Source: an uncultured bacterium (lineage in GTDB: Bacteria > Cyanobacteriota > Vampirovibrionia > Gastranaerophilales > Gastranaerophilaceae). From it: 37,174 nucleotides of DNA. The stretch's first letter is position 1. The number at the start of each line of letters is the position of its first letter. The position numbers and the translations under genes are program-made. Location of the stretch: contig CACXDL010000063.1 of assembly GCA_902766395.1 (NCBI GenBank), positions 1-37,174 on the forward strand, in the 5' to 3' direction. The notes under the pieces were generated by a model. It saw only the letters and a list, made by a program, of their open reading frames with translations. It was not told where the DNA came from and did not search any database. Shown piece by piece: positions 30,668 through 37,174 of the stretch.

Positions 30668-31987
30668 TTAATTAAACAAAATTCCAACGATTGCAGCAGA
30701 AAGATATCCTGTCAGAGTTCCGCAAATAAGGGCTCTTATTCCTAAACGTGCAAGATTTTTTCTTTGGTTTGGTGCAAGTTCCCCGATACCTCCCAGCTGA
30801 ATTGCTACAGAACCAAAATTCGCAAAATTACATAGTGCAAAGGTTGCAATCAAGAACGATTTTTGCGATAAAGTGGTGAATAATTGTGATAAATCAAAAT
30901 ATGCAACCATTTCGTTTAGTACAAGTTTTGTTCCCATTAAGCCGCCAACAGTTGCACTTTCTTTCAACGGAACTCCAATCAAAAACGCAAAAACTCCAAA
31001 AATTTTACCCATTATATATTTTAGTGATAAATGTGAAAATGCGTAATAGCCAATGGCTCCGGTATGAATATTAAATATTTTAATAATACCTGTCCCAATT
31101 ATGCCTAAAAACCAATCGAGCATTGCAACAAGGGCAACAAGAGCTAAAATCATTGCAATTACATTTAATGCAACTTTCATTCCCTCCGAAGCTCCTGCAG
31201 AGATTGCGTCAAATACGTTTATGTAGGGTTTTTTACGTTTGTTATATTGAATGGAAAAATTTTGACTTGTTTCAGGAACATGAGTTTCCGGATATATTAT
31301 TTTAGATATTACGAAAGCCCCTGGGATTGCCATTATTGATGAAGCAAGGATATATTGCGCAAAAGTTGATGAAACAGAAGGCATGTGCGCAAATTTAAAC
31401 ATCCCGATGTATATCGGCATTGTTGCAAAAGATACACAAGACATAGATCCAGCCATAGATGCCAGCAACTCAGAACGTGTAAGTTTTTCCAGGTATGGTC
31501 TGATTGTAATTTGGGCTGATATTTGCCCCAGAAACGGGCTTGCAACATTTGACAATGCTTCTGCTCCGCTGACAGCCATAAGCTTGTTCATTATTTTCCC
31601 AAAAAATGGGATTATACGTTGAATTATTCCGTAGTAATAAAGAATATTAACTAATATCATCATAAAAATTAATGAAGCGATAAACTGAAGAGCAAGTATA
31701 TTTGCTTCTGATCCCCAAACTAAGACAAGTTTTGTTCTGTCCATTAATGGTCCAAATACAAAAGCCCCGCCATTTGTTGCAAAATCAAGAATTTTTGTAA
31801 CAAAATTTCCCAAGGCAAGAAATATTTTTTCTCCTATAGGTATTTTAAAAATAAAAAGTGCAAAGAATATTTGCAATAAAAACCCAACACCGATAGTCTT
31901 GTAATTTATGGCTTTACGATTATTTGACATTAAATATGCCAGACCTAAAATTATAATAATACCCAAAATACCTACTAATCTGCTCAT
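30668..31987 (-). CDS. nupC: Concentrative nucleoside transporter (CNT/NupC family)
   Basis: The protein has 439 residues from ATG 31987, which is preceded by AGAGGA. A longer frame starting at a TTG (32032) would translate the promoter's TATAAT (32021-32026) and is rejected. About ten hydrophobic segments are visible. CNT hallmarks include TTGLIGGxx-like text here as GGAFVFGPLM, the LSNVASPFLGQISAQI helix, PLKESATVGGLMGTKLVLNEMVAY and CNFANFGSVAIQLGGIGELAPNQR. It imports nucleosides with Na+ or H+ across the inner membrane. Preference for purine or pyrimidine nucleosides is not decided. It may supply uridine or cytidine to the CTP pool. Confidence 0.9.
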   Translation of the reverse strand: MSRLVGILGIIIILGLAYLMSNNRKAINYKTIGVGFLLQIFFALFIFKIPIGEKIFLALGNFVTKILDFATNGGAFVFGPLMDRTKLVLVWGSEANILALQFIASLIFMMILVNILYYYGIIQRIIPFFGKIMNKLMAVSGAEALSNVASPFLGQISAQITIRPYLEKLTRSELLASMAGSMSCVSFATMPIYIGMFKFAHMPSVSSTFAQYILASSIMAIPGAFVISKIIYPETHVPETSQNFSIQYNKRKKPYINVFDAISAGASEGMKVALNVIAMILALVALVAMLDWFLGIIGTGIIKIFNIHTGAIGYYAFSHLSLKYIMGKIFGVFAFLIGVPLKESATVGGLMGTKLVLNEMVAYFDLSQLFTTLSQKSFLIATFALCNFANFGSVAIQLGGIGELAPNQRKNLARLGIRALICGTLTGYLSAAIVGILFN

Positions 31988-32157
31988 TCGTCCTCTTATA
32001 TTTTTAATGTTTATTCCGCTATTATATGTCAATTATACAAAAAATAATTTTGAATATATTTATTTTTTGTAAAAATGTGATAAAAGTTAATAGTAAAAGT
32101 AGCAAAAAATTTTTTTTTCGTGTTTAAATATAAAAAACAAGATTAATGGAGAATAAT

Positions 32158-32493
32158 ATGAGTGGCATATCTTTTCAAGGAAACATTAAGATTACTACAA
32201 TAACAAATGGTGTAAAGTCTGTTGCAGATTATAAAACAAATGCAAAGTCTGATAAATTAATAAAGCAGACGGCAGATGCAATATTTGAGGAGTATACTCC
32301 GGGTGTATATCAAATTATAAACAAGAATAAAGGTAACCCTTCGTTTCGCCAATTAATAGAAAAGATAACCGGAAAAAAATTACAGGGTAATTATTTTGAT
32401 AACGATATAGTATCATATGAACCCCATAAGATTATATATAAAGATCCAAATGCAAATGAAGTTGGCGGCATAAGACTGGATATAGATATTTAA
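32158..32493 (+). CDS. Small orphan protein with N-terminal ISFQG motif
   Basis: The protein has 111 residues from ATG 32158, chosen because GGAGAA (32148-32153) lies about 5 nt upstream. An ATG at 32146 overlaps that site and is not favoured. ISFQG is at residues 4-8, followed by NIKITTITNGVKSV. The rest is mixed alpha/beta and Lys-rich, without signal peptide or membrane helix, ending in GGIRLDIDI. No family is recognised. A 16-mer TAGCAAAAAATTTTTT (32100-32115) lies 42 nt before the start, as it does before the ISYNG gene at 20848. The Ski2-like helicase gene starts 61 nt downstream. Confidence 0.6.
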   Translation: MSGISFQGNIKITTITNGVKSVADYKTNAKSDKLIKQTADAIFEEYTPGVYQIINKNKGNPSFRQLIEKITGKKLQGNYFDNDIVSYEPHKIIYKDPNANEVGGIRLDIDI

Positions 32494-32554
32494 CAAATTT
32501 ACAAAATTCCTTTTTTAGTTCATAATTAAATATATTGAACGTAAGGGGTTTTTG

Positions 32555-34843
32555 ATGAGCGAATTTCCATTTGAATTAGATGATTTTCAAAAAGAGGCCT
32601 GCAATATTATAGATGATGGTCAAAGTGTTGTTGTATGTGCTCCGACAGGAGCAGGTAAAACTGTAATAGCCCAGCATGCTATAAACAATGCAATTAAAGA
32701 GGGTGTAAGGATCTTTTATACAACTCCGTTAAAAGCTCTTTCAAATCAAAAATTTTATGATTTTAGTGAGCAATATGGGTCTGATAATGTGGGCTTGTTA
32801 ACTGGTGATACATCTATAAATCGTAATGCTCAGATAGTTGTTATGACTACAGAAGTATTCAGAAACATGTTATATGGGACAAATTTTGGTGCTGTTGCTG
32901 ACAATCTTAAAGATGTTAAGTATGTCGTGTTAGATGAAGTTCATTATATGAATGATGAACAAAGGGGGACTGTTTGGGAAGAGAGTATTATATACTGTCC
33001 GACAAATATTCAGATAATAGCACTATCTGCAACTGTTGCAAATTGTCAGGAATTAACAGATTGGATTAACACTGTTCATTCAAAAACAAAACTTGTAAAT
33101 ACCGATTTCCGTCCGGTACCTTTAAGATTTTATTATTTTGACAGTTCACAGCCTTTTAAATTGTTGCCTCTGTTAACTCCAAGCGGTCAGATCAACAATA
33201 AAATTCGGCCGGAAAAACCTCAATGGTCAAAAGGGCGTGATAAAAGAAAAAAGTCGTACGTACGACAGATTATTTCTAACTTGCAAGCGCAGGATATGCT
33301 GCCTGCAATATTTTTTACTTTCTCTCGTCGTAAGTGTGATGAACAAATGGAAAAATGCTCAGGACTGGAGTTAAATACAAAAGAAGAACAGCAAAAGATA
33401 AAGGATTTTATTGAAGAATATATCGCTCAAAATCCTCATTTATATGGTAATAAAAATATTGATTATCTTGTACAGGGTGTTGCTTCTCACCATGCAGGGC
33501 TTTTGCCGGCATGGAAAAATCTTGTTGAAAAATTATTTCAGCAGGGACTTATAAAAGTTGTATTTGCAACAGAAACACTTGCTGCCGGTATAAATATGCC
33601 AGCTCGATCAACCGTTATAAGTTCTGTGAGTAAACGTACTGATGCCGGTCACAGAATGTTAACTGCAAATGAATTTTTGCAAATGTCAGGACGTGCAGGC
33701 CGCAGGGGGATGGATGAAGTTGGTTATGTTACGGTTGTGGGAACATCTTTTCAATCTCCTGATGAGGTTGCTGAGCTAGTGTTAAGTGACTCTAACCCCC
33801 TGGAAAGTAAGTTTTCCCCAAGTTATTCTATGGTTTTGAATTTATTGCAAAGGTTTAGTCTTGAAGAGTCAAAAGAATTGATATTAAAAAGTTTTGGATA
33901 TTATTCTTCGGATTACAGATTAAAACCTATTTTGTTTCAAATGGAACAGTATGATAAAGAATTAGAAGAAAGAGCGTTTGCTTGTCCTTACAAACTGTCA
34001 GATGAAGACATGGCAAAATATGATCGCTTGAGATTTCTATATGTTCAGAACAGACAAACATATAAAAAAATACTGAAACAAGAAAAATCAAAGCACAGGC
34101 CTCTTTCTGCTGAGGTAATTGAATTTGGAAACCGTAATAAGCAAGAACTCCATCAAATGCAGCAATACCAGTGCGATGTCTGTAAGTTTTACAAAAAACA
34201 TGCAAAAAATCTTGAAGTAATAAAAAGGTTATTGTCTAAAAAGAAAAAGCTGGAAAAAGAAATAGAAAACCAGAAGGATATTTATTGGAATAAATTCCTG
34301 GCGCATCGTGCAGTTTTGGAACAATATGGGTATTTGTCAAATGATTACCCAACACAACAGGGAAAAACAACCTCGCAAATCCGTTCTGAAAATGAGTTAT
34401 ATTTAAGTGAAGTTATTTTTTCAGGTTTGCTAGAAGAGTTAACTCCATCCCAATTAGCAGGTGTAATATGCGCTATAACAACTGAAGATATAAGAACAGA
34501 AATACCATACATACCTTTTTCAGAACCTGTAAGAAAAACTTTAAATAAGATACGCAATATAAAGAGAAAGCTTGAAAAGATCCAAAATGAGAATGATATT
34601 GAGGCCCCTCTTTATATAAATCCTTATTTTAGTTCTATGATTGAACTTTGGGTCGAAGGTGCCGAGTGGGAAACAGTAAAGGGTTCCATGGATATAGGGG
34701 AAGGTGATATTGTTAGAGCTTTTAAACGTGTTGTTGATGTTTTGAGGCAACTGACTGTAATAGATAATATTCCTGAAAGTCTTGTATTTACTGCGCGGGA
34801 TGCCATAGAGAAAATCCTGCGTGAGCCGGTTGATGTTGATTGA
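32555..34843 (+). CDS. Ski2-like DEAD/DEAH-box RNA helicase
   Basis: The 762-residue superfamily 2 helicase has Walker A APTGAGKT at 29-36, TTPLKALSNQKFYDF, DEVH in VVLDEVHYMND (about residue 128), LSATV, the second RecA domain with HHAGLLPAWKNLVE, VVFATETLAAGINMPA and MSGRAGRRGMD, and a C-terminal DSHCT-type domain (FSGLLEELTPSQLAGVI). It is like the Ski2/Mtr4 family and the cyanobacterial or actinobacterial (HelY-type) bacterial forms. It is probably an RNA helicase in RNA processing or decay. The arch domain of Mtr4 is absent. The start is ATG 32555, preceded by AAGGGG. It follows the ISFQG gene. Confidence 0.92.
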   Translation: MSEFPFELDDFQKEACNIIDDGQSVVVCAPTGAGKTVIAQHAINNAIKEGVRIFYTTPLKALSNQKFYDFSEQYGSDNVGLLTGDTSINRNAQIVVMTTEVFRNMLYGTNFGAVADNLKDVKYVVLDEVHYMNDEQRGTVWEESIIYCPTNIQIIALSATVANCQELTDWINTVHSKTKLVNTDFRPVPLRFYYFDSSQPFKLLPLLTPSGQINNKIRPEKPQWSKGRDKRKKSYVRQIISNLQAQDMLPAIFFTFSRRKCDEQMEKCSGLELNTKEEQQKIKDFIEEYIAQNPHLYGNKNIDYLVQGVASHHAGLLPAWKNLVEKLFQQGLIKVVFATETLAAGINMPARSTVISSVSKRTDAGHRMLTANEFLQMSGRAGRRGMDEVGYVTVVGTSFQSPDEVAELVLSDSNPLESKFSPSYSMVLNLLQRFSLEESKELILKSFGYYSSDYRLKPILFQMEQYDKELEERAFACPYKLSDEDMAKYDRLRFLYVQNRQTYKKILKQEKSKHRPLSAEVIEFGNRNKQELHQMQQYQCDVCKFYKKHAKNLEVIKRLLSKKKKLEKEIENQKDIYWNKFLAHRAVLEQYGYLSNDYPTQQGKTTSQIRSENELYLSEVIFSGLLEELTPSQLAGVICAITTEDIRTEIPYIPFSEPVRKTLNKIRNIKRKLEKIQNENDIEAPLYINPYFSSMIELWVEGAEWETVKGSMDIGEGDIVRAFKRVVDVLRQLTVIDNIPESLVFTARDAIEKILREPVDVD

Positions 34844-34900
34844 TATAATTATTAAGTATTGTAACAACTTGATGTCTGTCTGAAATTCTGACTTTTCAAA

Positions 34901-34917
34901 ATACTTTATTAAAGTAT
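34901..34917. promoter_or_regulatory. Perfect 17-nt palindrome upstream of the INFNG gene
   Basis: ATACTTTA-T-TAAAGTAT is centred 39 nt before the start codon at 34948. It overlaps the 13-mer CAAAATACTTTAT (34897-34909) that also lies before the CHAP gene (391-403). It could be a protein-binding site, although the AT content makes chance symmetry possible. Confidence 0.4.
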
Positions 34918-34947
34918 AGAGAGAATTGATAATTTCGGAGAGTAATT

Positions 34948-35274
34948 ATGGTTGATGGTATTAATTTTAACGGAAATGTTCAAGGTACTAAAAACGGCAG
35001 ACAGATAAAACAAAATAACGTGGTATTGCCTAAGTTTGTATTTGCAGATTATTTTAACAGATTTACTGCTGCTAAGCCACAAGTACTCCTGAATGATAGG
35101 TTAACTGACTTACAAGGTTCATTATCACCTGCAGTATTTGCAGCATTATTACAAGTTCAGGATAATTTTAGCAATGTGCCTGATACTGTTTTAAGAAATA
35201 CCCAAAATGAAAACTTGGTGATAAAAGATTCAGATTTTATCCCTGACAGAGAATATGAAGAAGCAGAAGTATAA
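34948..35274 (+). CDS. Small orphan protein with N-terminal INFNG motif
   Basis: The 108-residue protein is preceded by GGAG about 8 nt before its ATG. INFNG occupies residues 5-9. A Gln/Asn-rich basic segment (NVQGTKNGRQIKQNN), a hydrophobic helix-forming middle (PAVFAALLQVQDNFSNVPDTVL) and an acidic tail (DREYEEAEV) follow. No family, signal peptide or membrane helix is recognised. It is a single-gene unit between the helicase gene and the bidirectional terminator at 35291-35321, with rpmA converging on it. Confidence 0.6.
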   Translation: MVDGINFNGNVQGTKNGRQIKQNNVVLPKFVFADYFNRFTAAKPQVLLNDRLTDLQGSLSPAVFAALLQVQDNFSNVPDTVLRNTQNENLVIKDSDFIPDREYEEAEV

Positions 35275-35290
35275 ATGAAAAGCAATAAAA

Positions 35291-35321
35291 AAGAGCCATT
35301 TCGTACGAAATGGCTCTTTTT
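35291..35321. terminator. Bidirectional terminator between the INFNG gene and rpmA
   Basis: A perfect 28-nt palindrome (35291-35318), stem AAGAGCCATTTC/GAAATGGCTCTT around a GTAC loop, with A-tracts before it and T-tracts after it. It can end both the INFNG gene and rplU-rpmA. Confidence 0.92.
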
Positions 35322-35333
35322 TTGAATAAATTT

Positions 35334-35588
35334 TTAACCTGCGTATACGCTAACTTGTTTTCTATCGCGCCTGTGAGGTTCAAATTTAACTTTCCCGTCA
35401 ATCAAAGCGAACAACGTATCATCAGAACCAATACCAACATTGTTCCCCGGATGAATTTTAGTTCCTCTTTGACGTACAATAATATTCCCTGCTTTAACAG
35501 CTTCTCCGCCGAATTTCTTAACGCCTAAACGCTTAGCTTCGGAGTCGCGGCCGTTACGGGTGGATCCCATACCTTTCTTATGTGCCAT
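35334..35588 (-). CDS. rpmA: 50S ribosomal protein L27
   Basis: L27 reaches the peptidyl-transferase centre of the ribosome and helps place the tRNA ends. The 84-residue protein has the family N-terminus [22 protein letters not shown], with no cleavable extension of the Firmicutes type, then [34 protein letters not shown] and [16 protein letters not shown]. It follows rplU by 30 nt, the normal order. Confidence 0.98.
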   Translation of the reverse strand: MAHKKGMGSTRNGRDSEAKRLGVKKFGGEAVKAGNIIVRQRGTKIHPGNNVGIGSDDTLFALIDGKVKFEPHRRDRKQVSVYAG

Positions 35589-35618
35589 TTTTCATTTTCT
35601 CCTTTTTACTTTTCTATA

Positions 35619-35978
35619 CTATTCGGCAGTTGAAACTTCTTCAGTTTCTTTCGCAGACTTCTTTGCAGATGTTCTGATTTTAGAAATCATAACTCTTGTA
35701 AATTGTTGTCTGTGACCTTGTTTTTTTCTGTAACCTTTTTTAGGTCTTTGTTTGAATACAATAATTTTTTTAGCTTTGTCTTGTTTTAAGATTTTACCTT
35801 CAACAGAAGCTCCTGATACATAAGGTTGTCCAACTTTTGATTTCTTGCCGTTAACAAGCATAATAATCTTGTCAAAAACAACTTTTGCATCAACATCGCC
35901 TTCTAAAGCTTCAATATCAACATAGCGACCTTCTTCTACCTGATATTGTTTCCCGCCTGTTTCTACAATTGCGTACAT
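35619..35978 (-). CDS. rplU: 50S ribosomal protein L21
   Basis: L21 binds 23S rRNA. The 119-residue protein starts [23 protein letters not shown] and shows the C-terminal RNA-binding core [22 protein letters not shown] (read in parts), with an added Ser/Lys/Glu tail of about 18 residues ([16 protein letters not shown]). It is the first gene of the rplU-rpmA operon. A leader of about 110 nt precedes it. Confidence 0.97.
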   Translation of the reverse strand: MYAIVETGGKQYQVEEGRYVDIEALEGDVDAKVVFDKIIMLVNGKKSKVGQPYVSGASVEGKILKQDKAKKIIVFKQRPKKGYRKKQGHRQQFTRVMISKIRTSAKKSAKETEEVSTAE

Positions 35979-36126
35979 ATCTTTGTCCTTTCAATTTGTG
36001 GGTTCGTAATTACATCTGTGCTAATTATATCAATATTATTGCTATTCTCGGCGTGGCGTAATTTTATGAACGATTGCCCAAGTAATCACATACCGTTATT
36101 ATTATATGCATATAGTCTAATGTCAA
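35979..36126 (-). promoter_or_regulatory. Leader and promoter region of rplU-rpmA
   Basis: On the minus strand, TTGACA (36121-36126) is the -35. Candidate -10 elements are TATAAT (36101-36106, spacing 14) and AATAAT (36098-36103, spacing 17). Transcription would start near 36092, giving a leader of about 110 nt before rplU. A leader of that length suits the autoregulation known for the rplU operon in some bacteria. I do not recognise a defined L21-leader structure here. Confidence 0.35.
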
Positions 36127-36186
36127 GAGGTATTAACATTTATTAACTTGCATGTTTACTCATCTTTTTTGAGTTAAAATAAATAT

Positions 36187-37174
36187 ATGTTTAATAAAGA
36201 AGAATTAATCAATGTTACGGGAGCAGAAGTTCTATTTGACAGCGGAGAAGATTTAAATCTGTCAGTCTCTACCGATACAAGAACCATAAAAGAGAATAAT
36301 ATTTATCTGCCTTTAAAAGGTGAATCTTTTGATGGCGAAAATTTTATAGGGAAAGCTTTAGATTCTGGTGCAAAGGCATATTTTACTTCCGGCGACGGAA
36401 TTGTGCCAGGAGCAAAATTAGTTTTAAAAGTATCTGATACGAAACAAGCTTATATTAAACTTGCAAGTTATTATCGTCATAAAATTAATCCAATAACAGT
36501 TGGTATAACTGGAAGTGCCGGTAAAACAACGACAAAAGAACTTGTTTCATCTGTTCTTGGTGTAAAGTACAAAACTCAAAAAACATATTCAAATCACAAT
36601 AATGAAATAGGTTTTTGCCAAACAGTTTTGGGAATGAATGAGGACACTCAAGCACTAGTTTGTGAGATGGGTATGAGGGGATTAGGAGAAATTGAAGAAA
36701 TTTCTGTTCCTCTGAATCCTGATTATGCAATTATTACAAATTGCGGCTCAGCTCATGTTGGCAGATTGGGTTCTTTGGATAATATTGCTATTGCTAAATG
36801 TGAAATAGCAAAAGGGCTAAAACCGGATGGTGTATTTATTGCTTTGGATCAGGAAATCACAAAAAAACATCTTAATTTTTCAGGAGAAAAGATTTTTTAT
36901 TCTCTAAAAGATGTAAAAATTTTAGAACATGCTCCATCGTATTCAAAATTTGAATATAAAAGTTTTATATATGAATTAAATGTTGAGGGTGAATACAATA
37001 TTGAAAATTCTTTATCTGCAATTAATCTTGGTTTAAAGCTTGGAATGTCTTGCGAAGAAATTTATAAAGGGCTAAAGGCTTATCGTCCAATTGAAAAAAG
37101 ATGGGAATTGGAGGATGTTTGTGGTTACAAATTCGTTAATGACAGTTATAATGCAAATCCTGAATCAATGAAAG
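36187..37174 (+). CDS. murF: UDP-N-acetylmuramoyl-tripeptide--D-alanyl-D-alanine ligase (MurF), cut by the right edge
   Basis: MurF adds D-Ala-D-Ala to the UDP-MurNAc-tripeptide in the last cytoplasmic step of peptidoglycan precursor synthesis. About 329 codons are visible. Domain I has the STDTR motif at about 31-35. The ATP-binding loop ITGSAGKTTTKE is at about 109-120, then the central-domain motifs YSNHNNEIG and CEMGMRGLGEIEE, and the family ending NDSYNANPESM at the window edge. No ribosome binding site is visible. TAAAAT (36175-36180) lies 6 nt before the ATG and may be the -10 of a leaderless transcript. It diverges from rplU. Confidence 0.95.
   Translation, partial: MFNKEELINVTGAEVLFDSGEDLNLSVSTDTRTIKENNIYLPLKGESFDGENFIGKALDSGAKAYFTSGDGIVPGAKLVLKVSDTKQAYIKLASYYRHKINPITVGITGSAGKTTTKELVSSVLGVKYKTQKTYSNHNNEIGFCQTVLGMNEDTQALVCEMGMRGLGEIEEISVPLNPDYAIITNCGSAHVGRLGSLDNIAIAKCEIAKGLKPDGVFIALDQEITKKHLNFSGEKIFYSLKDVKILEHAPSYSKFEYKSFIYELNVEGEYNIENSLSAINLGLKLGMSCEEIYKGLKAYRPIEKRWELEDVCGYKFVNDSYNANPESMK

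Noticed and set aside
31988..32032. 15-residue N-terminal extension of the nucleoside transporter
   Set aside because: The TTG start would translate across a TATAAT promoter element, and ATG 31987 begins a hydrophobic helix as expected.
35946..36146. 66-codon plus-strand frame opposite the rplU leader
   Set aside because: It lies antisense to the start of rplU and its promoter, and has no ribosome binding site or recognisable sequence.

Overview
The window is a gene-dense, AT-rich bacterial chromosome segment with no phage, insertion sequence, CRISPR array or rRNA. Several features point to the non-photosynthetic sister group of Cyanobacteria (Vampirovibrionia / 'Melainabacteria', order Gastranaerophilales). 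These are the strong A/T bias at synonymous positions, a Ski2-type helicase of the kind found in Cyanobacteria, a DUF2229 activase-related protein of anaerobes, an SLC45-like sugar symporter, and small orphan proteins that share a short I-[NS]-[FY]-x-G motif near the N-terminus. This placement is inference from gene content, not a computed phylogeny.

Layout. 1-435: a tRNA-Leu(UAG) cut by the left edge, followed by a duplicated tRNA-5'-flank repeat. 436-1452: a CHAP-domain protein with an Asn/Tyr-rich N-terminal half. 1436-5946 (minus): a compact seven-gene operon gltP-like / DUF4236 / queF / yraN / YbgC-like thioesterase / rluB-like / coaE, fed by a good promoter at 5987-6015 that diverges from yidD. 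6248-8545 (minus): a divergent GH13-like protein. 8756-9430: a NarL-type response regulator behind an inverted-repeat leader. 9474-10345 (minus): maf and a small orphan. 10567-11649: the DUF2229 protein. 11653-12279 (minus): a PHP phosphoesterase. 12338-14997: a five-gene operon (membrane protein, zinc ribbon, RNase PH, lipoprotein, Lys/Ala-rich secreted protein) closed by a terminator. 15105-16733: acetolactate synthase large subunit. 16890-17534 (minus): a CDF metal transporter lacking the C-terminal domain. 17647-19292: an Lrp/AsnC regulator translationally coupled to an aminotransferase. 19289-21192: two divergent orphan genes carrying the I-S-[FY]-x-G motif, one with an HNH-like domain. 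21189-24511 (minus): SLC45-like symporter, pyrG, gatC. 24647-26542: an alternative sigma factor coupled to a prepilin peptidase. 26544-28593 (minus): dnaA-ruvA. 28594-28846: a possible structured RNA with its own terminator, then fabI. 29715-31987 (minus): ribF and a CNT nucleoside transporter. 32158-35274: small motif protein, Ski2-like helicase, second small motif protein. 35334-35978 (minus): rpmA and rplU. 36187-end: murF, cut by the right edge.

The housekeeping genes cover tRNA and rRNA modification (queF, rluB), CoA and flavin synthesis (coaE, ribF), nucleotide metabolism (pyrG, CNT transporter), envelope synthesis (fabI, murF, yidD) and chromosome replication and repair (dnaA, ruvA). 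The most unusual signal is the recurring I-[NS]-[FY]-x-G tag on five otherwise unrelated proteins, two of which carry a lytic-type (CHAP) or nuclease-like (HNH) domain. Other points worth checking are the Trp-to-Leu change in the acetolactate synthase specificity site, the orphan plus-strand terminator between dnaA and fabI, probable leaderless starts for yidD, dnaA and murF, and three tail-to-tail gene pairs that share their stop codons.
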